Positions 1 through 10,299 of a stretch of 64,000 bases of DNA are shown here, piece by piece. This stretch comes from Diadema setosum (lineage: Eukaryota; Echinodermata; Echinoidea; Diadematoida; Diadematidae): NCBI RefSeq assembly GCF_964275005.1, contig NC_092702.1, forward strand, positions 9,328,830-9,392,829, given 5' to 3'. The position numbers were made by a program, and so were the translations under genes. Under the pieces are notes generated by a model. It saw nothing but the letters and a program-made list of their open reading frames with translations, did not search any database and was not told the origin of the DNA. Within the stretch, counting starts at the first letter, position 1. Every line of letters begins with the position of its first letter.

Positions 1-420
1 AGCCACGACGCGGACTCGGACAAGATATGGAAACGTTGATGAGCATTAATGAGCTCAAAGAGTTCAGAAGGTTGCTCGAGCAATGCCTGCTGTCGTTACC
101 CAGAGCATGGACCTACACTAAAATTGGAGCATGAATCATCTGAACTACAGTAATTCCGTCGTTGTTTGATGTGGAGATTGACTGAAAACATGAAGCCACT
201 GATGGATGTCAAGAAGCCCAATAACTGCAAAGAATTGGAGCATGAATCAACTGAAGTACATTAATTCCGAGTTGTTTGGAGGACTGGACGTAGAGAGAGC
301 TTCAAGTGGACCTTCGGGAGATATCTCCAGGAGCTCTGACATGTGGCATCTACGGAAAAGACACGATGCGGACTCGGACAAGATATGGAAACGTTGATGA
401 GCATTAATGAGCCCAAAGAG
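1..420 (+). repeat. Copies of the array's type-B exon-like sequence
   Basis: Two partial copies of the sequence that recurs near 3.7 kb, 7.3 kb, 9.9 kb and 11.8 kb. It includes the words coding for ELFGGL and the stretch 'gacacgatgcggactcggac'. A short piece with 'gaatcatctgaac' and 'attccgtcgttg' from the type-A units is spliced into it at about 130-180, so the start of the window is already a mosaic of the two unit types. No open frame here covers the whole unit. I do not recognise the protein. Confidence 0.7.
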
Positions 421-1049
421 TTCAGAAAGTTTTATGATTTAAAATTTCGATAGCTGCAAATAATATGTGAACATGACACGTGAATTCGTTCCGCGCTGTC
501 AGAGTCAACCAAGGCAACACAAATATTCACAAATAATTACGCGAGTCTGTTGACACATTTTAGGTCAAATCTTCTGAATAAGTTAGGAATAGGTTAGGAA
601 TAGGTTAGGAATAGGATTATAGGCTACCGAGTCATTTGACTCAGATTTTTTTTTGTGTGCAAACATGGTCCAGTCAAACGGGCTTCCGCATTGCATGTAT
701 CGGGTTGACATGATTATCACATGACGTGTTGAAATGCATTACATTGAGGGTTCTTAAAACATTTAGGGTTTATGTGTTGAACATTTCAAGCCGTTATTAC
801 ATTTACTTCAAATGTACGTATTAAATTTACAGTGGATATCAAAGTTAGGTCAAGATGTTTTGAATTTTTATAGGGTTTATATTAGATAATAATTAGGTAT
901 ATAGTGTCTTCATTACATTTAGAGTTGGCATTCCATATATTTTGGGTTAATGTGTGAAACATTATGGGTCGTTATTACATAATTTGAAAAAGTATTAGAT
1001 TTAGAGTGGATATTACACTTTGTTATTTTTTACCCTCTTTGTATTTCAG
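421..1049. other. AT-rich spacer with TTAGGG-like words
   Basis: No gene seen. The stretch holds a short tandem run of 'taggaataggt' near 590-615. It also has the AT-rich spacer of the downstream array: scattered 'atttagggtt', 'acatttagagt' and 'gttgacatgattatcac'. The words are degenerate and scattered, not a true telomeric repeat. Confidence 0.6.
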
Positions 1050-1137
1050 GTTTCAGACATCACTCCAGCACAACTGTGTCAAGAACGACTCGCATCCTCA
1101 ATCTTATGCTGGACATCGTTTGCAAACACAGAAACTG
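1050..1137 (+). other. Candidate internal exon
   Basis: An 88-nt block lies between a good acceptor (polypyrimidine, 'gtatttcag') and a good donor ('ctg|gtaagt'). One frame reads VSDITPAQLCQERL and stays open throughout. I do not recognise the protein, and no partner exon could be joined to it. It may be another captured exon of the mosaic array. Support is splice-site quality only. Confidence 0.3.
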
Positions 1138-1394
1138 GTAAGTCGAGCAGCGTTATGAAGAGTAGCTTGTCTAGTACAACGACTTCAGAGTGACACGTGT
1201 GTTGCTGGTATAGGTTTCATGTGGGATGGAACTGGGCAGAATTTAGCCACTTTTGAATTTTTATAGGGTTTATATTAAATAATAATTGACTGAAAACATC
1301 AAGCCACTGATGGATGTCAAGAAGCCCAATAACTGCAAAGAATTGGAGCATGAATCATCTGAACCACAGTAATTCCGTCGTTGTTTGTCAGCTG

Positions 1395-1740
1395 GTTGTG
1401 AAGGTGCCATCCTGTTGCAGGACAAGCAGCGTGCCCGCATCTTAGTGATGGCAGGAGTCATGCCCGGCCAGAAGAATGAGGACTCCGCCCGTGAGCACAA
1501 TCATGGTGACACTCTGGTGGGCTGAATGTAATGCCTGGAGTACCTGGTCTCGAAGTGATGGGGGATGATGATGCGGTCCTTGTACAGGCATACCCCATCA
1601 AATTCTGTGAGATGCATACGGAATTGAAAGAACTACGGACATTCGGCGAAGATTACCTCTCAACTTGCGGCTTACGAACGAGATTTCGTATGGGATTTTC
1701 AATTACATGAACTGGCTAATACCCAGTAGCATCTTCCGCC
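1395..1740 (-). mobile_element. Ty3/gypsy-like pol fossil (integrase N-terminal region)
   Basis: On the minus strand a reading like SSFFWPGM followed by a C-x2-C pair matches the zinc-binding region that begins Ty3/gypsy integrases. The sequence upstream on that strand (PHHFE..., ...HSAHQSV) fits the preceding linker. It is a single old, broken fragment with no LTRs visible nearby, embedded in the mosaic repeat region. Confidence 0.6.
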
Positions 1741-2095
1741 TGTCGATCTATCAACATCTGTCATCGTGGCTGGGAAAATGAATTTTTTATGCTGTAATCA
1801 TCAATAAGTTCTTACTTTTTAGCTGACACTTGGTTTATTGTCAGCCAATGATTACAGCATCTACATGTGTACAAAAGCAAAAGAAATTGCATATTAGAAA
1901 ACCATAATCATATAGTTTGATGTGAAGATTGACTGAAAACATGAAGCCACTGATGGATGTCAAGAAGCCCAATAACTGCAAAGAATTGGAGCATGAATCA
2001 ACTGGATTGCATAATTCCGTCGTTGTTTGATGTGGAGATTGACTGAAAACATGAAGCCATTGATGGATGTCAAGAAGCCCAATGTGTATGTCATT

Positions 2096-3703
2096 AAGAA
2101 GAAGAACCAGAACCTTGTTATAGAATTCCTCAGAAATATGTAAAACAGTTGAATAAGATATTATTTTCATTTCTGTGGAATTCTAAAAGAGATAAAGTTA
2201 AAAGAGCGGTTGTAATGAATGGTGTTTTACAAGGTGGGTTAGGAATGATTGATTTAGATGCAAAAATGAATTCACTTAGGCTTTCTTGGTTGCCGAAATT
2301 ATTAGATACTAGTGATAAATCCTGGAAATATATGTGTAAATTTTGGTTAAATAGAATCGGAGGGGTTTATCTATGTTTACATTATAATTGTTCAGCAACA
2401 GATATGATTTTATTGTGTAAAAGATATAAATTACCGGTATTTTATTCGGATCTTCTTTCTACATGGGCAAAAACACATTATACAAATATATTGCAGGTGA
2501 CTGATATATCAAATGAAATCATTTGGAATAATACAAACATCAAGTATATGAATGAAGTTTTATTTAACAGATACTGGATTGAAAAAGGTATCATTCATGT
2601 TAAACAATTGATAGAAAATGAATCATGGAAAAATCATGAACAAATATATGAGACAATGAATTTGACTTCTTTATTAATATTGTTTCAATATGAAAGAATT
2701 AAAAAGGCACTGCCACAGGTGTGGTTTGATTATTTGTGTAAAAGGCAATGTACCAGAGATGTTTTGTTTAATAAAGAATTGTTTCAAATAAATACTGGAG
2801 ATATAATTGAGTTGATAGTTTTAAAGACAAAACAGTTTTATTCGTTACTGCTGGATGAAAAGAAATCCGACCTAAGTGTAATATACTTTTGGACAAAGAC
2901 ATTATATATACCTCCAGATTTTGATTGGAAGGTGTTATTTGATTTCAAGTTTGGAAAATTATTTAATAATAAAATAAAGCAATATAGTTTTAAGTTATTA
3001 CATAGAATTTTGCCATTTAAAGAAAATTTAGTGAAATGGAGAATTATGTCTGATATGATTTGTAAGAAATGCAACGAAGTTGAATCGATCTGGCATGTCT
3101 TGTTACATTGCCCAGATACGAAGTTATATTGGGAAAAAATATCAAATTTTATATGCGCTTATTTTCATATTGATATCACTGTAAATGAACGAATGATATT
3201 AACAGGAATAGATGTAAGAGATAAATCTTTGATGTTGTTAAATTTGATATTAGTTTTGGCCCAATACACGATCTTTCGTTTGTATATACTTAGCAATTAT
3301 ACCGCAAAAGCAACGAATGTATCCGCATTATTGATTAACTTTAGAACAGAGCTCAATATGAATTTAAAATTTATAGTAAAAAAAAACTTACTTAATTTCA
3401 CGAAAAGGCAACTCCATGAATTAGAACAGAAGTTGAATCACATAAATGATATTTGATTAACTGTGGATGCGGAAATTGATATGTTGAGGTAATGTCACAC
3501 TTATGTAGTATTTTGGATATATTTGAAGTATGTAATTTCCAGAGGAATCGAAATTCATGTGATGATTATGATTTTGACAATTTATTGTTCTATGTTCGTA
3601 TATCTTGTTCTCTGTATGTCTTCTGTGAACCTTTTTAGATATTTGAAATGAAATAAAGTCCCTCGAAGGAGGATAAAGAAAAAAAAAAAAGAAGAAGAAC
3701 CAG
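2096..3703 (+). mobile_element. 5'-truncated Tx1/L1-type LINE with target-site duplication
   Basis: A non-LTR retrotransposon insertion cut off at its 5' end. A 15-bp target duplication (aagaagaagaaccag) lies at 2096-2110 and again at 3689-3703. The 3' end has an AATAAA at about 3652 and a poly-A tail ending at about 3690. The body is the C-terminal part of ORF2. The target is the type-B repeat unit, which resumes directly after the tail ('gaactctaccaggagttg'), so the LINE arrived after that unit existed. The clear duplication and the open frame point to a fairly young insertion. Confidence 0.9.
2113..3456 (+). CDS. LINE ORF2 C-terminal fragment (L1/Tx1-like)
   Basis: The frame is open from the truncation point at 2113 (the first ATG is at 2149) to a stop at 3456, about 447 codons. 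It carries the region after the reverse-transcriptase fingers and palm: SFLWNSKRDKVKR, then GGLGMIDL, typical of L1/Tx1 ORF2. Near the end is a zinc-knuckle-like CKKCNEVESIWHVLLHC, as in the zf-RVT domain that closes these proteins. The endonuclease and the RT catalytic core are absent because of 5' truncation, so this copy cannot move by itself. It has no promoter of its own and is not a host gene. I am sure of the LINE identity and less sure of the clade. Confidence 0.85.
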   Translation, partial: PCYRIPQKYVKQLNKILFSFLWNSKRDKVKRAVVMNGVLQGGLGMIDLDAKMNSLRLSWLPKLLDTSDKSWKYMCKFWLNRIGGVYLCLHYNCSATDMILLCKRYKLPVFYSDLLSTWAKTHYTNILQVTDISNEIIWNNTNIKYMNEVLFNRYWIEKGIIHVKQLIENESWKNHEQIYETMNLTSLLILFQYERIKKALPQVWFDYLCKRQCTRDVLFNKELFQINTGDIIELIVLKTKQFYSLLLDEKKSDLSVIYFWTKTLYIPPDFDWKVLFDFKFGKLFNNKIKQYSFKLLHRILPFKENLVKWRIMSDMICKKCNEVESIWHVLLHCPDTKLYWEKISNFICAYFHIDITVNERMILTGIDVRDKSLMLLNLILVLAQYTIFRLYILSNYTAKATNVSALLINFRTELNMNLKFIVKKNLLNFTKRQLHELEQKLNHINDI

Positions 3704-3880
3704 GAACTCTACCAGGAGTTGTTTGGAGGACTGGACGTAGAGAGAGCTTCAAGTGGACCTTCGGGAGATGGCTCCAGGAGCTCTGACATGTGGCATCTAC
3801 TGAAAAGACACGGAAAACATGGCGGGATAGGGAGCGCAGTGGTGTTTACAAAAGGTGGACACAGCTACGACGTAGAAGTA
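3704..3880 (+). repeat. Type-B exon-like unit, resumed after the LINE
   Basis: This continues the type-B unit broken by the LINE: 'gaactctaccaggagttgtttggaggactgg', then the 'gagctctgacatgtggcatctac' part also seen at 320-360 and 7390-7410. It runs into a different sequence at about 3815 ('aaaacatggcgggatagg'), where the FHA-domain piece begins. The change of sequence marks a junction between two unrelated captured pieces. Confidence 0.65.
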
Positions 3881-3884
3881 CAAC

Positions 3885-4251
3885 ATAATTCCTCTGAAGA
3901 ATGGTGATGAGGTATCTATTGGGAGAGCTACAGATGTCACTATCCAGATGGTGGCAGCCAAGAATGCACTGAATCTTTCCCGCAAACACTGCATCTTCAA
4001 GCAGCTCGAGAACGGGAGCTGGACTGTGATCGACAACAAGGTATTAAATGACTCCAGGACATAAGACCCTTTTGCCTTCCATCTGGAGTTTGGTGTTTAT
4101 GTCAATGATAAGAGAGTGCATCCGTTGGCGCCTGCAACATTAAGCGAAGGAGATAAGTTGGAATTGGGAAGGAAGCCCACAGCTGGGGAGACAAATGAGT
4201 TTATTTACCGTGTGAGCAAATTAGAACAGTCTGCAGAGGAGGTGGATTGAG
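3885..4251 (+). pseudogene. RNF8-like FHA-domain fragment
   Basis: Translation gives LKNGDEVSIGRATDVTIQ, then LSRKHCIFKQ, then GSWTVIDNK and GVYVNDKRVHPL, ending with GDKLELG. This order (GR, SRxHC, W, DN, G-hydrophobic-hydrophobic-N) is that of an FHA phosphothreonine-binding domain. It is closest, from memory, to RNF8, the ubiquitin ligase that reads phosphorylated MDC1 at DNA breaks. Both halves (3885-4040 and 4092 on) are in one frame. About 50 nt between them carry extra residues and a TAA stop, and a one-base shift occurs near 4200. No RING domain follows. The GT at 4041 and AG at 4087-4088 could mark a tiny intron, but about 47 nt would be very short. I read it as a broken, captured fragment of a host gene. 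Confidence 0.6.
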
Positions 4252-4254
4252 GAG

Positions 4255-6430
4255 AGTTGTTATTACATTTAGGGGTGACGAAACACCGAGTGCCATCCAA
4301 GCCCTGAATGGATAGAAACTGAATGGAAAGCGACAAATGCCAGATGACGGAAGGTTGAAGAGGCGGAGCCCCCGATGAATGATGTCATGGCAGCTATGGT
4401 GTTGACTAGTCAATGTGGAACGGGAAGACCTCTTGCCCACAGAGAGAGAAATCAATCATGTTCCCAGAATGATATTCAACAGTGTGTGAATTTTGTATTG
4501 CACAATACAGTCGAATAGAAAACAGGGCAGTGCGAACAGTTATGGGAGTAGACTGGGCAGTTTCTTCTGATACGGTTTATGATATGCTTATATTATATAA
4601 ATTAAAAAGATCGAACGATTAAACGTGTTTTTCATTTTATGTATAAAGTAGTTCATGATTTAGTACGACAATGTTTGCGACGTCATTTTGTTTTTATAAG
4701 TTATAATGTATTACATTTAGGGTGGATATTAGAGTTAGTGTTTAGGTATCTTTAGGGTTAATATTACATTTAGAGTTATTACGTTTAGGGGTGACAAAAC
4801 GCTCAAGTACCATTCGGGCACTAAATGGCTACCAGCTAAATGGAAAGCGACGAATTGTTGAAGGTTGAAGAGGCGGAGCCCCCGATGGATGACGTCATGG
4901 CAGCTATGGTGTGGAACGGGAAGACCTCTTGCCCACAGAGAGAGAAATCAATCATGTTCCCAGAATGATATTCAACAGTGTGTGAATTTTGTATTGCACA
5001 ATACAGTCGAATAGAAAACAGGGCAGTGCGAACAGTTATGGGAGTAGACTGGGCAGTTTCTTCTGATACGGTTTATGATATGCTTATATTATATAAATTA
5101 AAAAGATCGAACGATTAAACGTGTTTTTCATTTTATGTATAAAGTAGTTCATGATTTAGTACGACAATGTTTGCGACGTCATTTTGTTTTTATAAGTTAT
5201 AATGTATTACATTTAGGGTGGATATTAGAGTTAGTGTTTAGGTATCTTTAGGGTTAATATTACATTTAGAGTTATTACGTTTAGGGGTGACAAAACGCTC
5301 AAGTACCATTCGGGCACTAAATGGCTACCAGCTAAATGGAAAGCGACGAATTGTTGAAGGTTGAAGAGGCGGAGCCCCCGATGGATGATGTCAATGTGGA
5401 ACGGGAAGACCTCTTGCCCACAGAGAGAGAAATCAATCATGTTCCCAGAATGATATTCAACAGTGTGTGAATTTTATATTGCACAATACAGTCGAATAGA
5501 AAACAGGGCAGTGCGAACAGTTATGGGAGTAGACTGGGCAGTTTCTTCTGATACGGTTTATGATATGCTTATATTATATAAATTAAAAAGATCGAACGAT
5601 TAAACGTGTTTTTCATTTTATGTATAAAGTAGTTCATGATTTAGTACGACAATGTTTGCGACGTCATTTTGTTTTTATGAGTTTTATGTACATGGTATCA
5701 TGTTTTATGTTTTATATACATGGTATCATATGGGAGTGCAACGCAAGCGAGGGATTATTGAATGTGTGAGTGCAATGGTGCAAACTGTATGCAAATGTAT
5801 TACATTTAGAGTGGATATTAGAGTTAGTGTTTAGGTATCTTTAGGGTTAATATTACATTTAGAGTTATTACGTTTAGGGGTGACAAAACGCTCAAGTACC
5901 ATTCGGGCACTAAATGGCTATCAGCTAAATGGAAAGCGACGAATTGTTGAAGGTTGAAGAGGCGGAGCCCCCGATGGATGACGTCATGGCAGCTATGGTG
6001 TGGAACGGGAAGACCTCTTGCCCACAGAGAGAGAAATCAATCATGTTCCCAGAATGATATTCAACAGTGTGTGAATTTTGTATTGCACAATACAGTCGAA
6101 TAGAAAACAGGGCAGTGCGAACAGTTATGGGAGTAGACTGGGCAGTTTCTTCTGATACGGTTTATGATATGCTTATACTATATAAATTAAAAAGATCGAA
6201 CGATTAAACGTGTTTTTCATTTTATGTATAAAGTAGTTCATGATTTAGTACGACAATGTTTGCGACGTCATTTTGTTTTTATAAGTTATAATGTATTACA
6301 TTTAGGGTGGATATTAGAGTTAGTATGCTTATATTATATAAATTAAAAAGATCGAACGATTAAACGTGTTTTTCATTTTATGTATAAAGTAGTTCATCAT
6401 TTAGTACGACAATGTTTGCGACGTCATTTT
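4255..6430 (+). repeat. Tandem array, ~485-605 bp units, RRM-like piece plus LINE 3' piece
   Basis: Four units begin with the word 'gatattcaacagtg' at about 4471, 4967, 5452 and 6056 (spacing 496, 485, 604). A fifth partial copy starts at about 6325. Each unit joins two parts. One is a CR1-like LINE C-terminal piece (NRAVRTVMGVDWAVSSDTVY). The other is a short piece reading TIRALNGYQLNGKRRIVEG, which looks like the end of an RNA-binding RRM domain, followed by 'ggcggagcccccgatg' and 'gggaagacctcttgcccacag'. All units share the same frameshift in the LINE part, after KLKRSND, so they were copied together after that change. Confidence 0.8.
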
Positions 6431-7108
6431 GTTTATATGAGTTATAATTACAGTCTAAGACAAACGATACAGAATTTCATACTACCGCCGATTCGCACTG
6501 AGCTAAAACGAAGGAGTATTTCTTATTACGGGATAAAACTGGAATAATTTAGGAGATGATTAAGGTCAGCAATTTGTGGTGACGATGGTGAAAGCGTTTT
6601 AGCTGGAGTAAAGGAATTTTTATTGTTCAGGTTATGTTTGTGATTATGTTTTATTCTATTAAAATAGTTTGTTTTGAAGATACATGCAGGGGCGGGTGGG
6701 TTGTAGTTAGAGGGGATGTGCAGTATTCATTTTACAGCAATCTGTTGTCAATAGTTTTAAGTGTCTTCTTTCGTGTGTATTAGCTATTATTTCTGTATTT
6801 TTTATTTCTATTGTTTTTATTTATCAAGTATTTACTTAATTAACTATTTTAAGATATTTATGATTTTAAGTTTAATGGAAATGTTATTTAATTTTGTTAA
6901 TTGATAGTCTTGCCTGTTTTGTGTCTTGCCTACGATATGTTAATTGATTTGTGTAGTTTTATGTAGTTTTTATTTGCTTTATATCTATGATGATGAATCA
7001 CCTTACGTATACTTGTTTTCATTGCACGGACTAACTGAAAGACAGCCATGGCTGATTTTAGTACCGTGGTTAAATAAAATGAATGAATGAATGAATGAAT
7101 GAATGAAT
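6430..7108 (+). mobile_element. CR1/L2-like LINE 3' end with (GAAT)n tail
   Basis: The last copy of the LINE piece continues past the tandem unit with NYSLRQTIQNFILPP and ELKRRSISYYGIKL, the usual C-terminal signature of CR1/L2-type ORF2 (YSLR, then a region ending in WN). A 3' UTR follows, and the element ends in about seven copies of 'gaat' at 7078-7108. Tails of short tandem repeats rather than poly-A are typical of CR1/L2 LINEs. One small frameshift separates GIKL from WNNLGDD. The element is dead and 5'-truncated. Confidence 0.75.
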
Positions 7109-7223
7109 AGTCAATTACTGTAGTATTCATTTACAAGTAGAGTTACGAATGCGAATTATGAAATATGGGTCCGAAATATGGCATATACGGAAGAGACGCG
7201 ACTCGGACTCGGGAGAAAGTTCA

Positions 7224-7690
7224 GCCATCTCGGTCTGGACTGAAAACATGAAGCCACTGATGGATGCCAAGAAGCCTATAATTTGTCTGTCAACAAGAAG
7301 AAGTACCAGGAACTCTACCAGGAGTTGTTTGGAGGACTGGAGGCACAGAGAGAGCTTCAAACGGACCTTCGGGAGATGTCTCCAGGAGCTCTGAAATGTG
7401 GCATCTACGGAAAAGACACGACGCGGACTCGGACAAGATATGGAAACGTTGATGAGCCCGAACAGTTCTGAAGGCTGCTCAAGCAATGCCAGATGTCGCC
7501 AGATGCAAACACAACATTTGAAGAGTGACTTTAGAATAATGGATGCATATCTCCTTAAGGGTTCTTAACACATTTGAGGTCGTTATTACATTGAATTAAG
7601 ATTTACTCATTAGATTTAGAGTGGATTTTAATAGTTTTTGTAAATTTATACATTTTTATACATTTAGGGTGGATATTAGAGTTGGGGTTT
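7224..7690 (+). repeat. Type-B unit (first complete core)
   Basis: The core reads WTENMKPLMD, then KKKYQELYQELFGGLEAQRE, then LREMSPGALKCGIYGKD and VDEPEQF. In a neighbouring frame RRLLEQC-like residues follow before a stop. The same core recurs at 9775 and 11740, where its first part (ITDEDIKTWFGSLIERNEHL) is also kept. Runs of charged and hydrophobic residues in helix-like order suggest a real former coding exon. I do not recognise the family. The spacer after the core, with 'tttagggtggatatt', is shared with the type-A units. Confidence 0.7.
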
Positions 7691-8231
7691 AGGTATAACC
7701 GACGAAGATAAATGAGCACATCACACACTGTGAAAAAGAGAAGCATGGAGAAGAAAAAATGAAAAAAGCCGGAGCCCGAACTTGTAAGAATGAAGAAGTT
7801 GGAGATCGATCGCTTACTATTTCTCGTGCCTCCCCAACGATCGCAGAGGTGTATGGAGAAGTACCGGTAAGTGAAGTCAGATTGAGTGGACTAAAAGTTG
7901 ACCGGTGTACCTTTGTTGAACGGTGTTCACGAGTAGGTGAAAATGAACTGCAAATATCATCGAACCATGAATCATCTGAACTCATTCCGTCGTTGCTTGA
8001 TGTGGAGATTGCTTTAAGAAAGACTTTGCATGTACGGTTGACATGATTATCACATTTAGTGTTAAAATGTTTTACATGGAGGGTTCTTAAAACATTTAAG
8101 GTCCTTATTACATTGAAGATTTACGTATTAGATTTAGAGTTGATTTTAATATTTTTTTAGACATTTTATACATTTTTATACATTTAGGGCGGATATCAAA
8201 GTTAGGGTTTAGGTATAACCGACGAAGATAA

Positions 8232-8386
8232 ATGAGCACATCACACACTGTGAAAAAGAGAAGCATGGAGAATAAAAAATGGAAAAGGCCGGAGCCCGAA
8301 CTGGTGAAAATGAAGAAGTTGGAGATCGATCGCTTACTATTTCTCGTGCCTCCCCAGCGATCGCAGAGGTCGATGGAGAAGTACCG
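8232..8386 (+). CDS. Putative exon-encoded peptide in type-A unit (representative)
   Basis: An ATG at 8232 opens a 51-codon frame (MSTSHTVKKRSMEN..., then EPELVKMKKLEIDRLL and FLVPPQRSQRSMEKY) that runs straight into the donor-like site at 8387 (phase 2). The peptide is basic at its start and then amphipathic. The same frame is open in the units at 8731, 9251 and 10821. In the units at 7691 and 10300 it is lost through sequence and length changes around the poly-A stretch. A 95-codon frame in another phase, starting at 8279, is also open and reads through the donor. I cannot tell which frame, if either, is translated, and I recognise neither. It could be a decayed captured exon. Confidence 0.3.
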
Positions 8387-9774
8387 GTAAGTGAAGTCAG
8401 ATTGAGTGGACTAAAAGTTGACCGGTGTACCTTTGTTGAACGGTGTTCACGAGTAGGTGAAAATGAACTGCAAATATCATCGAACCATGAATCATCTGAA
8501 CTCATTCCGTCGTTGCTTGATGTGGAGATTGCTTTAAGAAAGACTTTGCATGTACGGTTGACATGATTATCACATTTAGTGTTAAAATGTTTTACATGGA
8601 GGGTTCTTAAAACATTTAAGGTCCTTATTACATTGAAGATTTACGTATTAGATTTAGAGTTGATTTTAATATTTTTTTAGACATTTTATACATTTTTATA
8701 CATTTAGGGCGGATATCAAAGTTAGGGTTTAGGTATAACCGACGAAGATAAATGAGCACATCACACACTGTGAAAAAGAGAAGCATGGAGAATAAAAAAT
8801 GGAAAAGGCCGGAGCCCGAACTGGTGAAAATGAAGAAGTTGGAGATCGATCGCTTACTATTTCTCGTGCCTCCCCAGCGATCGCAGAGGTCGATGGAGAA
8901 GTACCGGTAAGTGAAGTCAGATTGAGTGGACTAAAAGTTGACCGGTGTACCTTTGTTGAACGGTGTTCACGAGTAGGTGAAAATGAACTGCAAATATCAT
9001 CGAACCATGAATCATCTGAACTCATTCCGTCGTTGCTTGATGTGGAGATTGCTTTAAGAAAGACTTTGCATGTACGGTTGACATGATTATCACATTTAGT
9101 GTTAAAATGTTTTACATGGAGGGTTCTTAAAACATTTAAGGTCCTTATTACATTGAAGATTTACGTATTAGATTTAGAGTTGATTTTAATATTTTTTTAG
9201 ACATTTTATACATTTTTATACATTTAGGGCGGATATCAAAGTTAGGGTTTAGGTATAACCGACGAAGATAAATGAGCACATCACACACTGTGAAAAAGAG
9301 AAGCATGGAGAATAAAAAATGGAAAAGGCCGGAGCCCGAACTGGTGAAAATGAAGAAGTTGGAGATCGATCGCTTACTATTTCTCGTGCCTCCCCAGCGA
9401 TCGCAGAGTTCGATGGAGAAGTACCGGTAAGTGAAGTCAGATTGAGTGGACTAAAAGTTGACCGGTGTACCTTTGTTGAACGGTGTTCACGAGTAAGTGA
9501 AAATGAACTGCAAATATCATCGAACCATGAATCATCTGAACTCATTCCGTCGTTGTTTGATGTGGAGATTGCTTTAAGAAAGACTTTGCATGTACGGTTG
9601 ACATGATTATCACATTTAGTGTTAAAATGTTTTACATGGAGGGTTCTTAACACATTTAAGGTCGTTATTACATTGAATTAAGATTTACGTATTAGATTTA
9701 GAGTTGGTTTTAAATTTTTTTTATACATTTCATACATTTTTATACATTTAGGGTGGATATTACATTTAGGGTTT

Positions 9775-10299
9775 AGGTATAACCGACGAAGATATAAAGA
9801 CCTGGTTTGGCAGTCTTATCGAAAGGAATGAACATCTCGAGGACTGGACTGAAAATATGAAGCCAATGATGGATGTCAAGAAGCCTAATGTGTCTGTCAA
9901 CAAGAAGAAGTACCAGGAACTCTACCAGGAGTTGTTTGGATGACTGGAGGCAGAGAGAGAGAGCTTCAAGCGGACCTTCGGGAGATGTCTCCAGGAGCTC
10001 TGAAATGTGGCATCTACGGAAAAGACACGACGCGGACTCGGACAAGATATGGAAACGTTGATGAGCCCGAACAGTTCTGAAGGCTGCTCAAGCAATGCCA
10101 GATGTCGCCAGATGCAAACACAACATTTGAAGAGTGACTTTAGAATAATGGATGCATATCTCCTTAAGGGTTCTTAACACATTTAAGGTCGTTATTACAT
10201 TGAATTAAGATTTACTCATTAGATTTAGAGTGGATTTTAATAGTTTTTGTAAATTTATACATTTTTATACATTTAGGGTGGATATTAGAGTTGGGGTTT
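9775..10299 (+). repeat. Type-B cassette inside the type-A array
   Basis: This 525-bp unit has the same first 20 bases and the same last part as its type-A neighbours. Its core is the type-B sequence: TDEDIKTWFGSL, RNEHLEDWTENM, KKKYQELYQELFG. The swap at nearly constant length within one tandem array is unusual. A base change after ELFG makes a stop in this copy, and dinucleotide repeats differ from the copy at 7.3 kb. Confidence 0.75.

Noticed and set aside
590-9780. TTAGGG/TTTAGGG-like words scattered through the array
   Set aside because: They are isolated, degenerate and part of the longer satellite unit, not a head-to-tail telomeric run.
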